64,000 bases of DNA from Maylandia zebra (lineage: Eukaryota; Chordata; Actinopteri; Cichliformes; Cichlidae). This document shows, piece after piece, positions 35,093 to 52,951 of this stretch. The notes beneath the pieces are model-generated. The model was not told the origin of the DNA and did no database searches. It saw only the letters and a program-made list of their open reading frames with translations. A program made the translations under genes and the position numbers. Each line of letters opens with the position of its first letter. The stretch's first letter is position 1. The DNA lies in assembly GCF_041146795.1 (NCBI RefSeq), contig NC_135181.1:870001-934000 (forward strand), written 5' to 3'.

Positions 35093-36143
35093 ATGTCGAA
35101 GAGGTTAACACATGAGGAGCGAAATTGTGTTGATATCTGGTGAACGCAGTAACCGGGTCATTGCAGCAGATTTCAATGCAAGACACCCTACGAGACCACC
35201 CATCTCCCATGCTACAGTTAGCAAACTGCTTGCTAAGTTTGGTGAAACTGGTTCAGTGTTGGATTTGCCAAAATGTGGACGCAAGAAAACTGTCAGTAAT
35301 GAAGAAACATCAGTGGCTGTCCTAGCTTCATTCAGCAAGAGCCCACAGCGTAGCACTCGCCGCATGTCACTGGAGAGTGGCATTAGTCCAACATCCCTTC
35401 AGTAGATATTAGCTACTCACAAATGGCACCCTTACAAACTCCAGCTGCTGCAGCATCTCAACGAGGATGACCCAGATCGGCCACAGAATTTGCAGAATGG
35501 GCAAAACAAAAACTGGAACAGGACCCTCAGTTCACACAGAAGATTTTGTTCAGTGATGAGGCAAACTTTTATGTGAATGGTGTTAACAAACAAAATCACC
35601 GCTATTGGCCTGACACTAACCCACAGTGGATGGATCCCTCCAAGACTGTTGGAACAACAAAAGTGATGGTTTGGTGTGGTATATGGGAACAACGACAGTG
35701 GGTCCATTCTTCATCAATGGAAACCTCAAGGCTGCTGGATATTTGAAATTGCTACATGATGATGTGTTTCCCTCTTTATGCACTGAAGCTGGCACGTTCC
35801 CTGAGTTTTTCCAGCAAGATGGTGCACCACCACATTATGGGTGCAGGTCCGAGCATTCCTAGATGAACACTTTCCTGGAAGAAAGTGGATTGGTCGTCGT
35901 GGGCCAGTTGAATGGTCCCCAAGGTCTCCCGATCTGACCCCCTTAGACTTTTATCTTTGGGGTCATCTAAAGGCAATTGTCTATGATGTGAAGATACGAG
36001 ATGTGCAGCACCTGAAACTACGGATACTGGATGCCTGTGCTGGCATTTCTCCTGCGGTGTTGCTATCAGTGTGTGAAGAGTGGGAGAAGAGGGTTGCATT
36101 GACAATCCAACACAATGGGCTGCACATTGAACACATTTTATAA
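35093..36143 (+). pseudogene. broken mariner-like transposase
   Basis: The frame starts MSKRLTHEERN at 35,093 and hits a stop at about 35,141. Frame pieces then carry an HTH segment (SHATVSKLLAKFGETGSVLD), a TAG at about 35,403, FSDEANFYVNG (first catalytic Asp, about 35,548), QQDGAPPHY (second, about 35,815) and SPDLTPLDFYLWG (third, about 35,930-35,960). At least four frame changes (about 35,140, 35,480, 35,690 and 35,845) separate the pieces. Allowing for the break, the last two catalytic Asp are about 41 residues apart, so a DD41D-type group within IS630/Tc1/mariner is suggested. It cannot make a working enzyme. Confidence 0.85.
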
Positions 36144-36149
36144 GTGGTC

Positions 36150-36433
36150 AGAAACTTGTAAATAACTCATGACAGAATAAAGTTACGTTGAAACCAAGCA
36201 CACCATTGTTTTTCTTGTGACATTACCAATAAGTTTGATGTGTCACATGGTCCTCTTCCTATTGAAAAACAAAAGTTGTATCCAAGATGGCCGACTTCTA
36301 CATGGCCACCATGGTCACCGCCCATCTGGAGGAGTTTGCCCCCTCACATATACTAATGTGCCACAAACAGGACTTTAATATCACCAACCATTCCCATGTT
36401 ATTGCGGTGGATCCATACAAACGGCCCGCCCTG
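36150..36433 (-). repeat. right terminal inverted repeat of the mariner-like element
   Basis: A 284-bp arm starting agaaacttgtaaataactc. The difference from the left arm lies mainly in the segment 'cttggatacaacttttgttt', which replaces a 'tgtctttagttttt' segment. Confidence 0.9.
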
Positions 36434-37880
36434 TATTAATAATGAGCGTCTCCATCTCAACTGCTCAAATGTCAACACAAACTACCTTTTTAATTGTAAC
36501 CAATCGGGTTAGAAACCCAAGGACTTGAAAAGCTAATTCCCTCTGGAAGATCCAGAAGGACAATTGTTTTGAAGTGTTATTTGCATGAACTTTAATTTCA
36601 GTGATCACCAGGATCTAAAAAGCTGTATGTGCAAAAACGAAAGTTTTTCAGTCGTACAGTCTTTTCCAGATAAACTATGTGCACAATTCTGAAAACTACA
36701 TAATACAGTTACAGTAATTTTGTTATTTTTCATTAATTTCACATATAAATGTGTGTTGTGATAGATATGGCATTGTGTGGGACGTATTGTAAGCATTCAG
36801 CATTATTTGGAGCTCTTAGTTCTGGTATTGGAGGCATGTTTAGTCTTGTTACGTTTTGTTATCTGGTCTCTGTTGGTGTTCAGTCGTGTTTAGATTAATC
36901 GAGTCTTCCCTGTATCCTGCTGTGAATTGTTCAGTCTTCTTATCTGTTTGTGATTCCTTGCTTCGTTGTTTCCTGTTTTATTTTGACAGCGGTTATTCTC
37001 CGTGTCTTATTTTAACTTCTTATTTTGACTCATTAGGTTAATCCAGATACAATCTTCTAAACTAATTATTATTTGACTCGTAGGCACGATTTAGTTTTCT
37101 TTCATTTTGAAAAATATCAGTTTACCATTTATTAGTGATATTAACTGTAATGCCCTTCACAGTTTGACAATGCCAGGTATCAAAACAAAGAGGTAGGTCA
37201 TCTTACGTCTTTAGACTGAAAACAAAGAGATTTTAAAAGTTTGGATGTGACTTTCTATCGCAAAAACATCTCAAACCTAAGGAAACTCCGATGATGTAAC
37301 CAAGGCTGAGCTTTGCGGCCACTGAAGCTCTTTATGTGAAATCGGTGTGCGCTGCTTTAAATGAGAATAACAAAGAGTTGGCAAATCACCAAAGTGCTTT
37401 CCAGAAGAGTCCACGGAGTTATGTGTTGTTTAGAAGTGCATGGACATTTTCAACACCAACTCTGAAAACTCTACAATTGACAGATATGACAAAAAGGAAT
37501 TTTTAAACAGCTGTTTTCGTTACACGGGAGAGCGATAACGCGTATTCAGAAAGACGTGTCGGCGTAGTTAAACGATATCACATTTGTGCCTCTTCTTGGA
37601 TTTTATAAAATTGAAAAAGGGGCGAGAAGAGAGATATCTTTGTACTGCGTTGTTTCTAGCTTACCGATATTGATTATTAGCGTTGCACATTACGCAACAT
37701 GTGTGCCTTTATTCTACTGTCCTGACCTGTGTTAAACTCACTACCTAGTTAAACAGCCCTCTGTAAAATGCGTTTTGTTAAATAATGACAAACTAATTAA
37801 TAACGTTCGCGCTCTTTACTGGAACCATCTTTTCGTGTACTATCTGTCCCGCTTTTCCACAACAATGGTTTCTGAAAGGA
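36434..37880. other. intergenic interval before hnrnpu
   Basis: A/T-rich sequence without recognised coding exons. It may hold the undetected first exon of kif26b, which would be divergent from hnrnpu. Confidence 0.3.
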
Positions 37881-37889
37881 ACGTTTAGC

Positions 37890-45427
<7,538 letters not shown>

Positions 45428-46100
45428 GACATTTGTTCTAATGGACTGGTGGGCGACACTGGGATCCACCGCTAGCCACGGAACATCATCCACTCCAACG
45501 TTTGCTTACTTTCCTTTAGAACCCACTTTTACTAATGATCGTAAAACTCACGACTGATAACGAGACTAAAGCTAAACGGAGCGACGACATTCCATCGGAG
45601 GAGAGCAGGCAGCACGACTGTAACTGAAGCTCTGTATCGTCACACAGATGTACACAGTGTGGGTTCATCCTCATTCAGCCATCTTTTGTTGTTGTTGTAT
45701 ATTTTACCCTCCTCCACCTTTTTAAATGCTTTTAAAACATGTTTGTAATTTCAGGAACCAGAAACGATTAGTCGGCCCAGCAGGCTTTGAAGAGATTTTC
45801 TTTTTTTCAGGGTTGTGCATTTTATCTGTGCTGTGGTTTTTGTTTTGTTTTTCTTTTTGTATTACAAATTGTAAATATTTTTTTTATGCGTAGTTTGCAT
45901 AAAGGTTTAAGGAACGTGATGATTTGATTGGAACTTTGGCTTCTTTACAGGAAGCGTTGGTAGCTGGTTGGCCTGTACCTGTCTGTAGAGTCAAACAGCC
46001 AGACTGAAGCAGTGAAATTACAGCTTTTCTTTTTGTTCCCACGATCAATCCTGTAACATAAACTCCACAGAGCTACAATAAACACATCGTTGGCTTTTTT
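45428..46100 (+). other. hnrnpu: hnrnpu 3' UTR with polyadenylation signal
   Basis: A T-rich 3' UTR follows the stop. AATAAA at 46,077-46,082 (context ctacAATAAAcacatcg) is a good polyadenylation signal, giving a UTR of about 0.67 kb. A later AATAAA-type site near 46,890 could serve a longer form. Confidence 0.6.
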
Positions 46101-47340
46101 ACATTCTTCTCGGCTTGTGATTTTTGACTTGGTTCAAAGGTGTGTAAATGACCTTTGAACGGGCCGTGGCCTGGTTTGCTATCAGCCCTGCTAAACACCT
46201 CATTAGTTAATAAATAACCTCAAGTGTCTTGTCTTTGATATGTTGTTTCCGGTCCTTCAGCTGTTCAGTACTTTTAATTTGAAAACGTGTTTTGGCCAAG
46301 CCATCTTTAAGGACAGAAGGAAGCCATGTTGGTCATACATTATGCTTTTTAAGGTCTTTATTAAAACATTAAAGTTAGAGCACTGACGTTCTCAGGAGAT
46401 CGTTTGTTTCCTAGATTGTCTTGATTAACGGTTCCTTTTAGTGCAGTAGACTTCTGAGAAACGCCGAGCACTGACCAGTTATAAACGTCTCCACGGTAAC
46501 GACTTCCCTTTTCTTCCTCGTACTGGTGATTCGTGTAAACCTCGCTCTCTCAGTTTTGATGGTGCCAGTTTAGCACAGAAAGTGGTTTTTAAAAGGAGGC
46601 CGGATTGCTCATTTTCACCAGCAAACCTAGAAAGGGCTGCACAGTTTGATGGCTGACCGCCCGAACCGACCTTTCAACTCTGACGGCGCCGTGTTTTGTT
46701 TTGTTTTTTTAAATGCTCTGGTGTTGGTGACTGTGTGGCCCAGCAATAACGGCAGCTCCACATATACTGTCTCCACGTCGACCTGGTACCCGGATCATGT
46801 TTGACACTAGATTGACTTTTTAACGTTACAATAGATCTGATCAATCCAACAGTTTCTTTAGATTTGTTTTGGTTTGCCCGTCTTATTTAATAAACATGTA
46901 AATACTAAATGCATCACTAATCCAGCCATGCACGAATGTTCATGAATTAATAAATGTGTTGTGATAAAGAAAGTATTAGTTTGCCACGTACTGCTGTGTG
47001 ATGAACTATTTAAATGTCTGGAGAGTTTGACCTTTTATTATACTGGATATTAAAATCGAGCCGAATGCAAGCTTTGGGTTTACAGTATAATCTATAATAC
47101 AACAGACACTATATTTTTATCGCTTTGTGTTGCAGGTTGTATATCAGGTCTTTTATTAAACCAACAGTGCAAAAGCTCTGAGCTTTTTCAGATTTGTTGT
47201 CTTTTCTATCTGACAGTTTTTAATATTTGTGTTTGAAAAATTGGGATTGTATTTTTTTTTGTCTCTATTAAAGTTAAAGAAGCTGGTATGCAGTGACCGT
47301 GTGTTTTGTTACAGTTCCTGTAAAATGTTTCCCTGCTTTT
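46101..47340. other. intergenic interval after hnrnpu
   Basis: No gene or clear repeat recognised. It may include distal 3' UTR of hnrnpu. Confidence 0.35.
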
Positions 47341-47344
47341 CTTT

Positions 47345-47518
47345 AGAGATAACAGAAAGAAAATCCCCGCTCGCGCCTGCAGCCGGTCTCTCCTTCAAGC
47401 TCGGGTCCTCTGCCAGAGGCCTGAGGGTCCTGCAGCATCCCAGCTGTTCCCAGGACTGCGCTCTTCTGCACAGAGATCTCCGATGTTCCCGGGATCTGCT
47501 GGAGCCACTGGGACCACC
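47345..47518 (-). mobile_element. 3' end of R2/R4-like LINE ORF (separated piece)
   Basis: Read on the minus strand, the frame gives WLQQIPGTSEISVQKSAVLG followed by TAGM, the C-terminal block found downstream of the nuclease region in this LINE family. It continues the minus-strand ORF that ends at 48,031, so the two pieces were once joined. About 45 bp seem lost at the join between VVPV and WLQQ. Confidence 0.65.
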
Positions 47519-48030
47519 GTACCTCAGATTATTGTAATGCCTTGTTTACCAGCCTGGACAAATCATGTCTTTCTCGCCTCCAAGCTGTACAAAATGCAGC
47601 GGCCAGGCTACTAACACGTTCTAGCAAGCGAGCTCGCATCACTCCCATTTTATATTCTTTACATCGGCTCCCAACAGATTTTAGAATTTGCTTTAAAATT
47701 CTTGTTCTAACATACAGAGCACTCAATGGCCCCAGATTATTTATCCAAGCTTCTTTTAAAATTCACTGCTGCTCGTTGTCTCCGCTCAGAGTTTGTTGGT
47801 TTTTCCCCGTACACGACTGAAGACGAAAAGAGGCGGAGCCTTTCAGTCTGTGGCACCAAGGCTGTGGTTCACGTTTGGTTGACTCTGTGGAAACTTTGTT
47901 TAAACAGGCCTTCTGTTAATCAACACTTTATATTCTCTATTTTATTACTTAATGTTTTCTTTCTTTTAACCTTTGTGTGCAGCGCTTTGTGACTGCCTGT
48001 CTACGAAAAGCACTTAATAAACCTGACTTA
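47519..48030 (+). mobile_element. L2/Rex1-type LINE 3' fragment inserted in the R2/R4-like LINE
   Basis: Plus-strand translation gives SDYCNALFTSLDKSCLSRLQ, AVQNAAARLLTRSS, then ITPILYSLHRLPTDFRICFK and ILVLTYRALNG, the C-terminal part of an L2/Rex1-group RT protein. It ends with gcgctttgtgactgcctgtc and a short tail aataaacctgactta. Both sides are bounded by the minus-strand ORF of the other LINE. It is 5'-truncated at a point inside the RT C-terminus. Confidence 0.75.
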
Positions 48031-48875
48031 CTTCACCCTCCACATCCTCTCGAGCTCTTCTCTGAGCCCTTGGTATTTCTCCAGCTTCTCGTGTTCCTTC
48101 TTCCTGATGTTGCTGTCACTGGGAACCGCTACATCGATCACTACGGCCGTCTTCTTCTGCTTGTCTACCACCGCTATGTCCGGTTGGTTAGCCACCACCA
48201 TTTGTCTGTCAGGTATTCACTGAGCACTCGGTCAGTTGGGGCCATCTTCGTGATGTATTCGTGAATGTTTGTTGTCTCATCCTGGATCGTGGTGCTCACA
48301 CTCACCAGTCCCCGGCCTCCTTCCTTCACTTAGCGTACAGCCTCAGTGTGCTGGACTTGGGGTGAAACCCTCCGTGCATGGTCAGGAGCTTCTATCACCT
48401 CCTTTGGCCAGCTTATTATCCCAGCAGGGTACCTGATCACGGCCAGGGCGTAGGTGTTGATGGATCTTGTTCTTCCCATTCAGCTGACTCCTCAGGACTT
48501 GCCTGACCCTCTGCAGGTACTTGGTGGTTGCAGCTTTTCTAGTGACTACACTTCTCCAGTCCGAACAACATCCCGATGTCATCGCTGTATATCCTGGTGG
48601 TGTGGATCAGTGAATCGATGTCTCGTTCAGTCTTGGCATACAGCTTGATGTCATCCATGTACAGGAGGTGGCTGACAGCTGCTCCGTTCCTTAGTCGGTA
48701 TCTGTAGCCATTCTGGTCACTGACCTCACTGAGGGGTTCAGGCCTGTGCAGAGCAGCAGTGGGCACAGAGCATCTCCTCGGTAGATCCCGCACTTGATGG
48801 TGACTTGTGCTATGGGCTTGAATGTGGCCCATTGTTGTGCGCCACATCCCCATTGAGTTCCTGATGAAGGCTCTG
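48031..48875 (-). mobile_element. R2/R4-like LINE, 3' segment in sense orientation
   Basis: Minus-strand translation includes RAFIRNSMGMWRTT at the start (about 48,870). The RT catalytic box HLLYMDDIKLYAKTERDIDS is at about 48,610-48,670. Later comes NQPDIAVVDKQKKTAVVIDV followed by AVPSD at about 48,100-48,190, which looks like the PD-(D/E)XK restriction-like nuclease of R2/R4/NeSL-type LINEs. It ends RMWRVK at 48,031. The frame has breaks and is not functional. The clade is inferred from the nuclease order (C-terminal to RT). Confidence 0.75.
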
Positions 48876-49575
48876 CAACGACTCACAGCCTTGGCCAGCC
48901 GCTTGAAGAGGTACACCAGAGAGATCAAAGGCAGGAGAATAAACCAGCTGTTCTCCACAGAACCAGCAAAGGTGTACTCTCAGTGGCAAGGGAACAATAA
49001 GAGAACAGCACCACCAAGGCTGGAGACGGAGCAATACTGGAAGAGCATATGGGAGAAGGATGCAACCCATAACGGCAATGCTCAGTGGCTAGAGGATCTG
49101 AGGGCAGACCACAGCGACCTCCCTGAACAGGGTCAGTAACCATCACAGTGGCAGATATCCAAGAAAGGGTCTCCAGTATGAAGAGTTGGACAGCACCAGG
49201 GCCCGACATGGTTCACGCCTACTGGCTGAAGAAGCTGACTGCACTCCACGAGCGTCTGGCAGCACAAATGAACCAGCTGCTAGTTAACGAGAGACACCCG
49301 GAATGGCTAACCGAAGGTCGGACGGTCCTGATCCCCAAGGACCCCAAGAAGGGCCCGGTCCCCTCCAACTACCGACCAATAACCTGCCTCAGCAACACGT
49401 GGAAGCTCCTGTCAGGCATCGTAGCGGCTAAGATGAACAGGCACATGGATCAATACATGAGTGAGGCACAGAAAGGAATGGGCAAGAATACCAGAGGCGC
49501 AAAACACCAGCTACTGGTAGACCAAGCAAGACCAGACTGACCAACCTGTGCACTGCCTGGACTGACCCTAAGAAT
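48876..49575 (+). mobile_element. R2/R4-like LINE, 5' segment, inverted
   Basis: Plus-strand translation gives LTALASRLKRYTREIKGRRI, LETEQYWKSIWEKDATHN, then VADIQERVSSMKSWTAPGPD, VPSNYRPITCLSNTWKLLSG and AKHQLLVDQA. After a frame change it reads TNLCTAWTDPKN at about 49,540-49,575. These are the pre-RT and early RT blocks of the same LINE whose later RT blocks lie on the minus strand to the left. The segment is therefore inverted relative to the rest of the element. About 25 residues between the two pieces are absent. Confidence 0.75.
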
Positions 49576-52500
49576 ATATATATATAATCTAACATAAGTC
49601 ATTTAGTGGTTACCTTTGGCTTTATGTTTGCACCCACTGTCCTGCTAGAAATGACATCCTTGACTGGCAGTTTTGTGCAGACCATCTTGCACAAAACTGC
49701 AAAAACAGTTTTGTTCAGCTTGTAGGTGTTTGTAATGAGAGCTTTAGCAAAGCAGGATTCTCAAAGTGAAAAACTGGAAACAACCATCAAGCTAACAACA
49801 TTCACTTTGTGAACACATGCAATGACTGCACAAACTACTTATTCTGCAGCAAAGACAACTTTTAACACATTTCCCAAAAAGTGCCTGAAACAGACCAGAG
49901 TCTAGCTAATACTGTTGCAGGAAATGTGTTATGAATCTTATGCACCATAAGTAACAGCTGACAGGTTTACAGTAATAGTGAAAGCCATCTTGGCTTTCTT
50001 GCTGCAGCTCGTCCTCTCCTCACACCTGAAACTGAGACTCACTCTGTGCCTGAAGCTGCTGTGCAGTGAGCCGCCCATCACACCGGCTGCTGTCCTCTGA
50101 CTCAGGCGTGTCTTTGGCTCTGCAGACATCTTCCTGTCACACTTTGTTTCTGAGTGACTTTGATGCTGAAGGAAACTGGACTCGCTCACACTGTGACGTT
50201 CCTACTTTTCTGTGGCGGTCTGTGTCTCTTCCACGGTTAATTCCCTTTTTCTCACCATTTCTGTGCCAACACTTTCTGCAGTACAATACTGCTCAGCTGA
50301 TGCTGTCCAGGGTCTGGTACCACAGTGTGCTCCAACACTACAGGCAGAGGGGCTGAAGTGATCCAGGAAAGTTGGAGCAGCAGCTTTCAAGGCCGTATCA
50401 ACCTCCTTTACTGCAGCTTCAAACAGTTAACCCATGTTGTTCCCTGAAAAAGGTCTTTTTGTATCGTTCTGAAACAGACATTGTGTTTCAGTTTTGGGAT
50501 CATTTGTTTTAAACCTGTGGTGTTTCACCACTTACCTTTGTACCAGTTCAAGCTGTTCACTGGACCGAATGACTTCAACTGCAATAAATTACTGGACAAA
50601 TCGGGCTGTTCTAAAACGCTGGAGCGTATGCCACATCGGGCATACACAGTAAACGTATTCCTTATTTGGAAATGAATTTTCTAGACAGTTTTTTTCTTAT
50701 TGACACCAAATTTACTTTTTATTTGCATTTCCATAACATGTATGATGATCATAACTTTTGCTGGTTTTATTTAACAACAAAACTGTTTGTTTGTTTTTTG
50801 CATTGAACAAATATGCATGCTGAAAATGTAAACAAAAATCCTGCTTCATATTGGAAGTACTTTCAACAACTTAGTGCAGAAATCTGAACATCAGATTCAT
50901 ATAAATGGGAAAAATGAAAATATTGTTTTAAAACAAGAGAAATGAAAATCATGTAAGATCAGCATGTGCATTAACAACACCGAGCACGATGCTTTGCCAG
51001 AACAGGTACAGATACCACCTCCGTGACATCATGTGGTACTTGTACCTTGCAGTGCAGACATCAAGGAGTGTTGTGCTCCTCCACAAAAGCTTTGTGTGAT
51101 TTGCTCCAGCGTTGCAGCTCGTCCTGAGGCTCAGTTGCAGATCTTACCATTTAGCTCAGACGAAACAGACATGCTGTCACACGTCAGTCTTATATTTGTT
51201 TAAATATACTTGAATCAAATGATTAGGTCATTATCAGGTCTCTGGAGAACTTCAAGACATGTTGAGGAGCTCATTTAGCCGTTTAAATCAGCTGACACAT
51301 CTAAAACCTGCGGGACACCGGGACCCTCGAGGCCTGGAGTTCCCCACCCCCGGGTTACACCAATCGTAAAGTTTACCCGTGCTGGCCAAAAGCTCCTGTT
51401 TTAGTGTAGGATGTACCTTTGTGCTGACAAAGTCTTCCCGGCTTCTTAGTGATTACAAGCAGGCAACATCTGACATCTGTCCCGAGCTGCAAAACACGAG
51501 CAGCCAGAAACTGCAAACCTCCAGCAAGAAAACCATCTCCCCCAGACTCACCAGCATGTGAGACGCTGCATCCATCATGACTTCATCCTGATGTTGTCTT
51601 AAGAACAAGACAGTTTCTTCCACTTTTTCTTCTTTCACTGTAATGTATTGTTGTGTGGCCGATTTTGACTTTTCGCACAGCGCTAATGACATGAAAGGAA
51701 AACATGCACCATCCACGTGTATGTGAATGTGAAAGGCAAGGTTGAGCCACCACTGCTCACAATCACTTAAAATGACTGACAGTGATCGTGTCTCCTTTCC
51801 TGTAAACTTCACTATATAAAATTACTTGCAGAATCTTTTTTTTCTGTAAAAGGTTGAATTGTTACCCCCGTATCTACTGGGAAGGACTTTTGTGGTTATG
51901 TCATCATTTAAAGTGACATTTAATTCCAGCAGAATGGCACCATTGGTGAAGGACCACATCATGAAGCACCACCAAAGGTCCCGATAACTGCTGACCGAGT
52001 AATCCGGCCAAGAAAAAGACTGAATGAACAACAGAAGCATCTCAGAGGTGAGGCCGATACTGCATAAGTACTATTAAACATGTTTATATGCACATGTGAA
52101 GCATGTGTGGTCTTTCCTGTACCACCCGTGTTTCCTTTTCTTTTCCTGCTGAGGTGCGTGATAGATATTCACTCAGACAGCCAGCTGCTTGTCTTTGCAG
52201 CATGTTTACCCACATCAGCAGCATATTAGCGAATGACAAGACCTCCCAGTCAGGCAGCAAACAGTGCATTAGCTATTGGCTCTGATTAGTAATGTTTGGC
52301 CCTCTAAGCCTGCTGTAAACGCACGAGCTTCATGTGAATAGACTTCATGTTTCTCTGTAAGCACCCACGTAGCTCCTTCCCACTGCAAATAAAGCTCGTT
52401 TGACCTACATGACAGCGTGGCCTCAGTGTAACAGGTGTTATAAGTCATTAGCCAAATGATTTGCTCCGCATTACAACTTCCTATAAGTGCAAACAACAAG

Positions 52501-52600
52501 GCGAAAGACACAGGCAGCTGTATGTAACTACATTTGAATGTGATCATGAATGTGAATGGAGCCAGAGAGACGTGCCCGACAGCAGGGAGGAGGAGGAGCG
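49576..52600. other. gene-free interval upstream of the lefty 3' UTR
   Basis: Short frames only, the longest being 119 codons on the minus strand at 51,453-51,812 without recognised domain. One perfect 13-bp-arm hairpin lies at 49,667-49,700. Confidence 0.35.
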
Positions 52601-52951
52601 ACCAGGAGCTTTAAGTGAGACAAAATATTTTAATTTTCTAAACATAAACTCATTCATATTATTTACAGGTGGAAAATATAACACATCAAACAGAATTTGA
52701 ATGACTCAACGCAGCTCACACAAATTCAAGTATAAAAAAAGGAAAAAACTATCAAAATGTACAAAATATATCAAAGTGCTTGTAGATGGAGTTTAGGCAG
52801 GAGTACTGAAACTCCGGGTAAAGGTCCTTTTAAATATAAAGTATCAGGTGTGCATTAAATATATCAACACTTCATTGAAAACAACACCACGCGTGTACTC
52901 AGAACACATCCCCGCCCCCAGTCTGGATTCTTACGAGCCTTTCCCGTGACT

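Larger units (their letters stand above)
34795..36433 (+). mobile_element. mariner-like (IS630/Tc1/mariner) transposon with long terminal inverted repeats
   Basis: The element is bounded by TA dinucleotides at 793-794 and 434-435 of the local kilobases (34,793 and 36,434). The left end begins cagggtgggtcatttatatg; the right end, reverse-complemented, begins cagggcgggccgtttgtatg. Near-identical inverted repeats run about 280 bp inward (34,795-35,072 and 36,150-36,433), with a one-sided divergence block near 34,946-34,975. Between them lies a broken transposase. The arms stay highly similar, which suggests a fairly young copy or sequence exchange between arms. It lies between kif26b and hnrnpu. 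Confidence 0.9.

Noticed and set aside
51453-51812. 119-codon minus-strand frame between the LINE and lefty
   Set aside because: No recognised motifs or splice partners.
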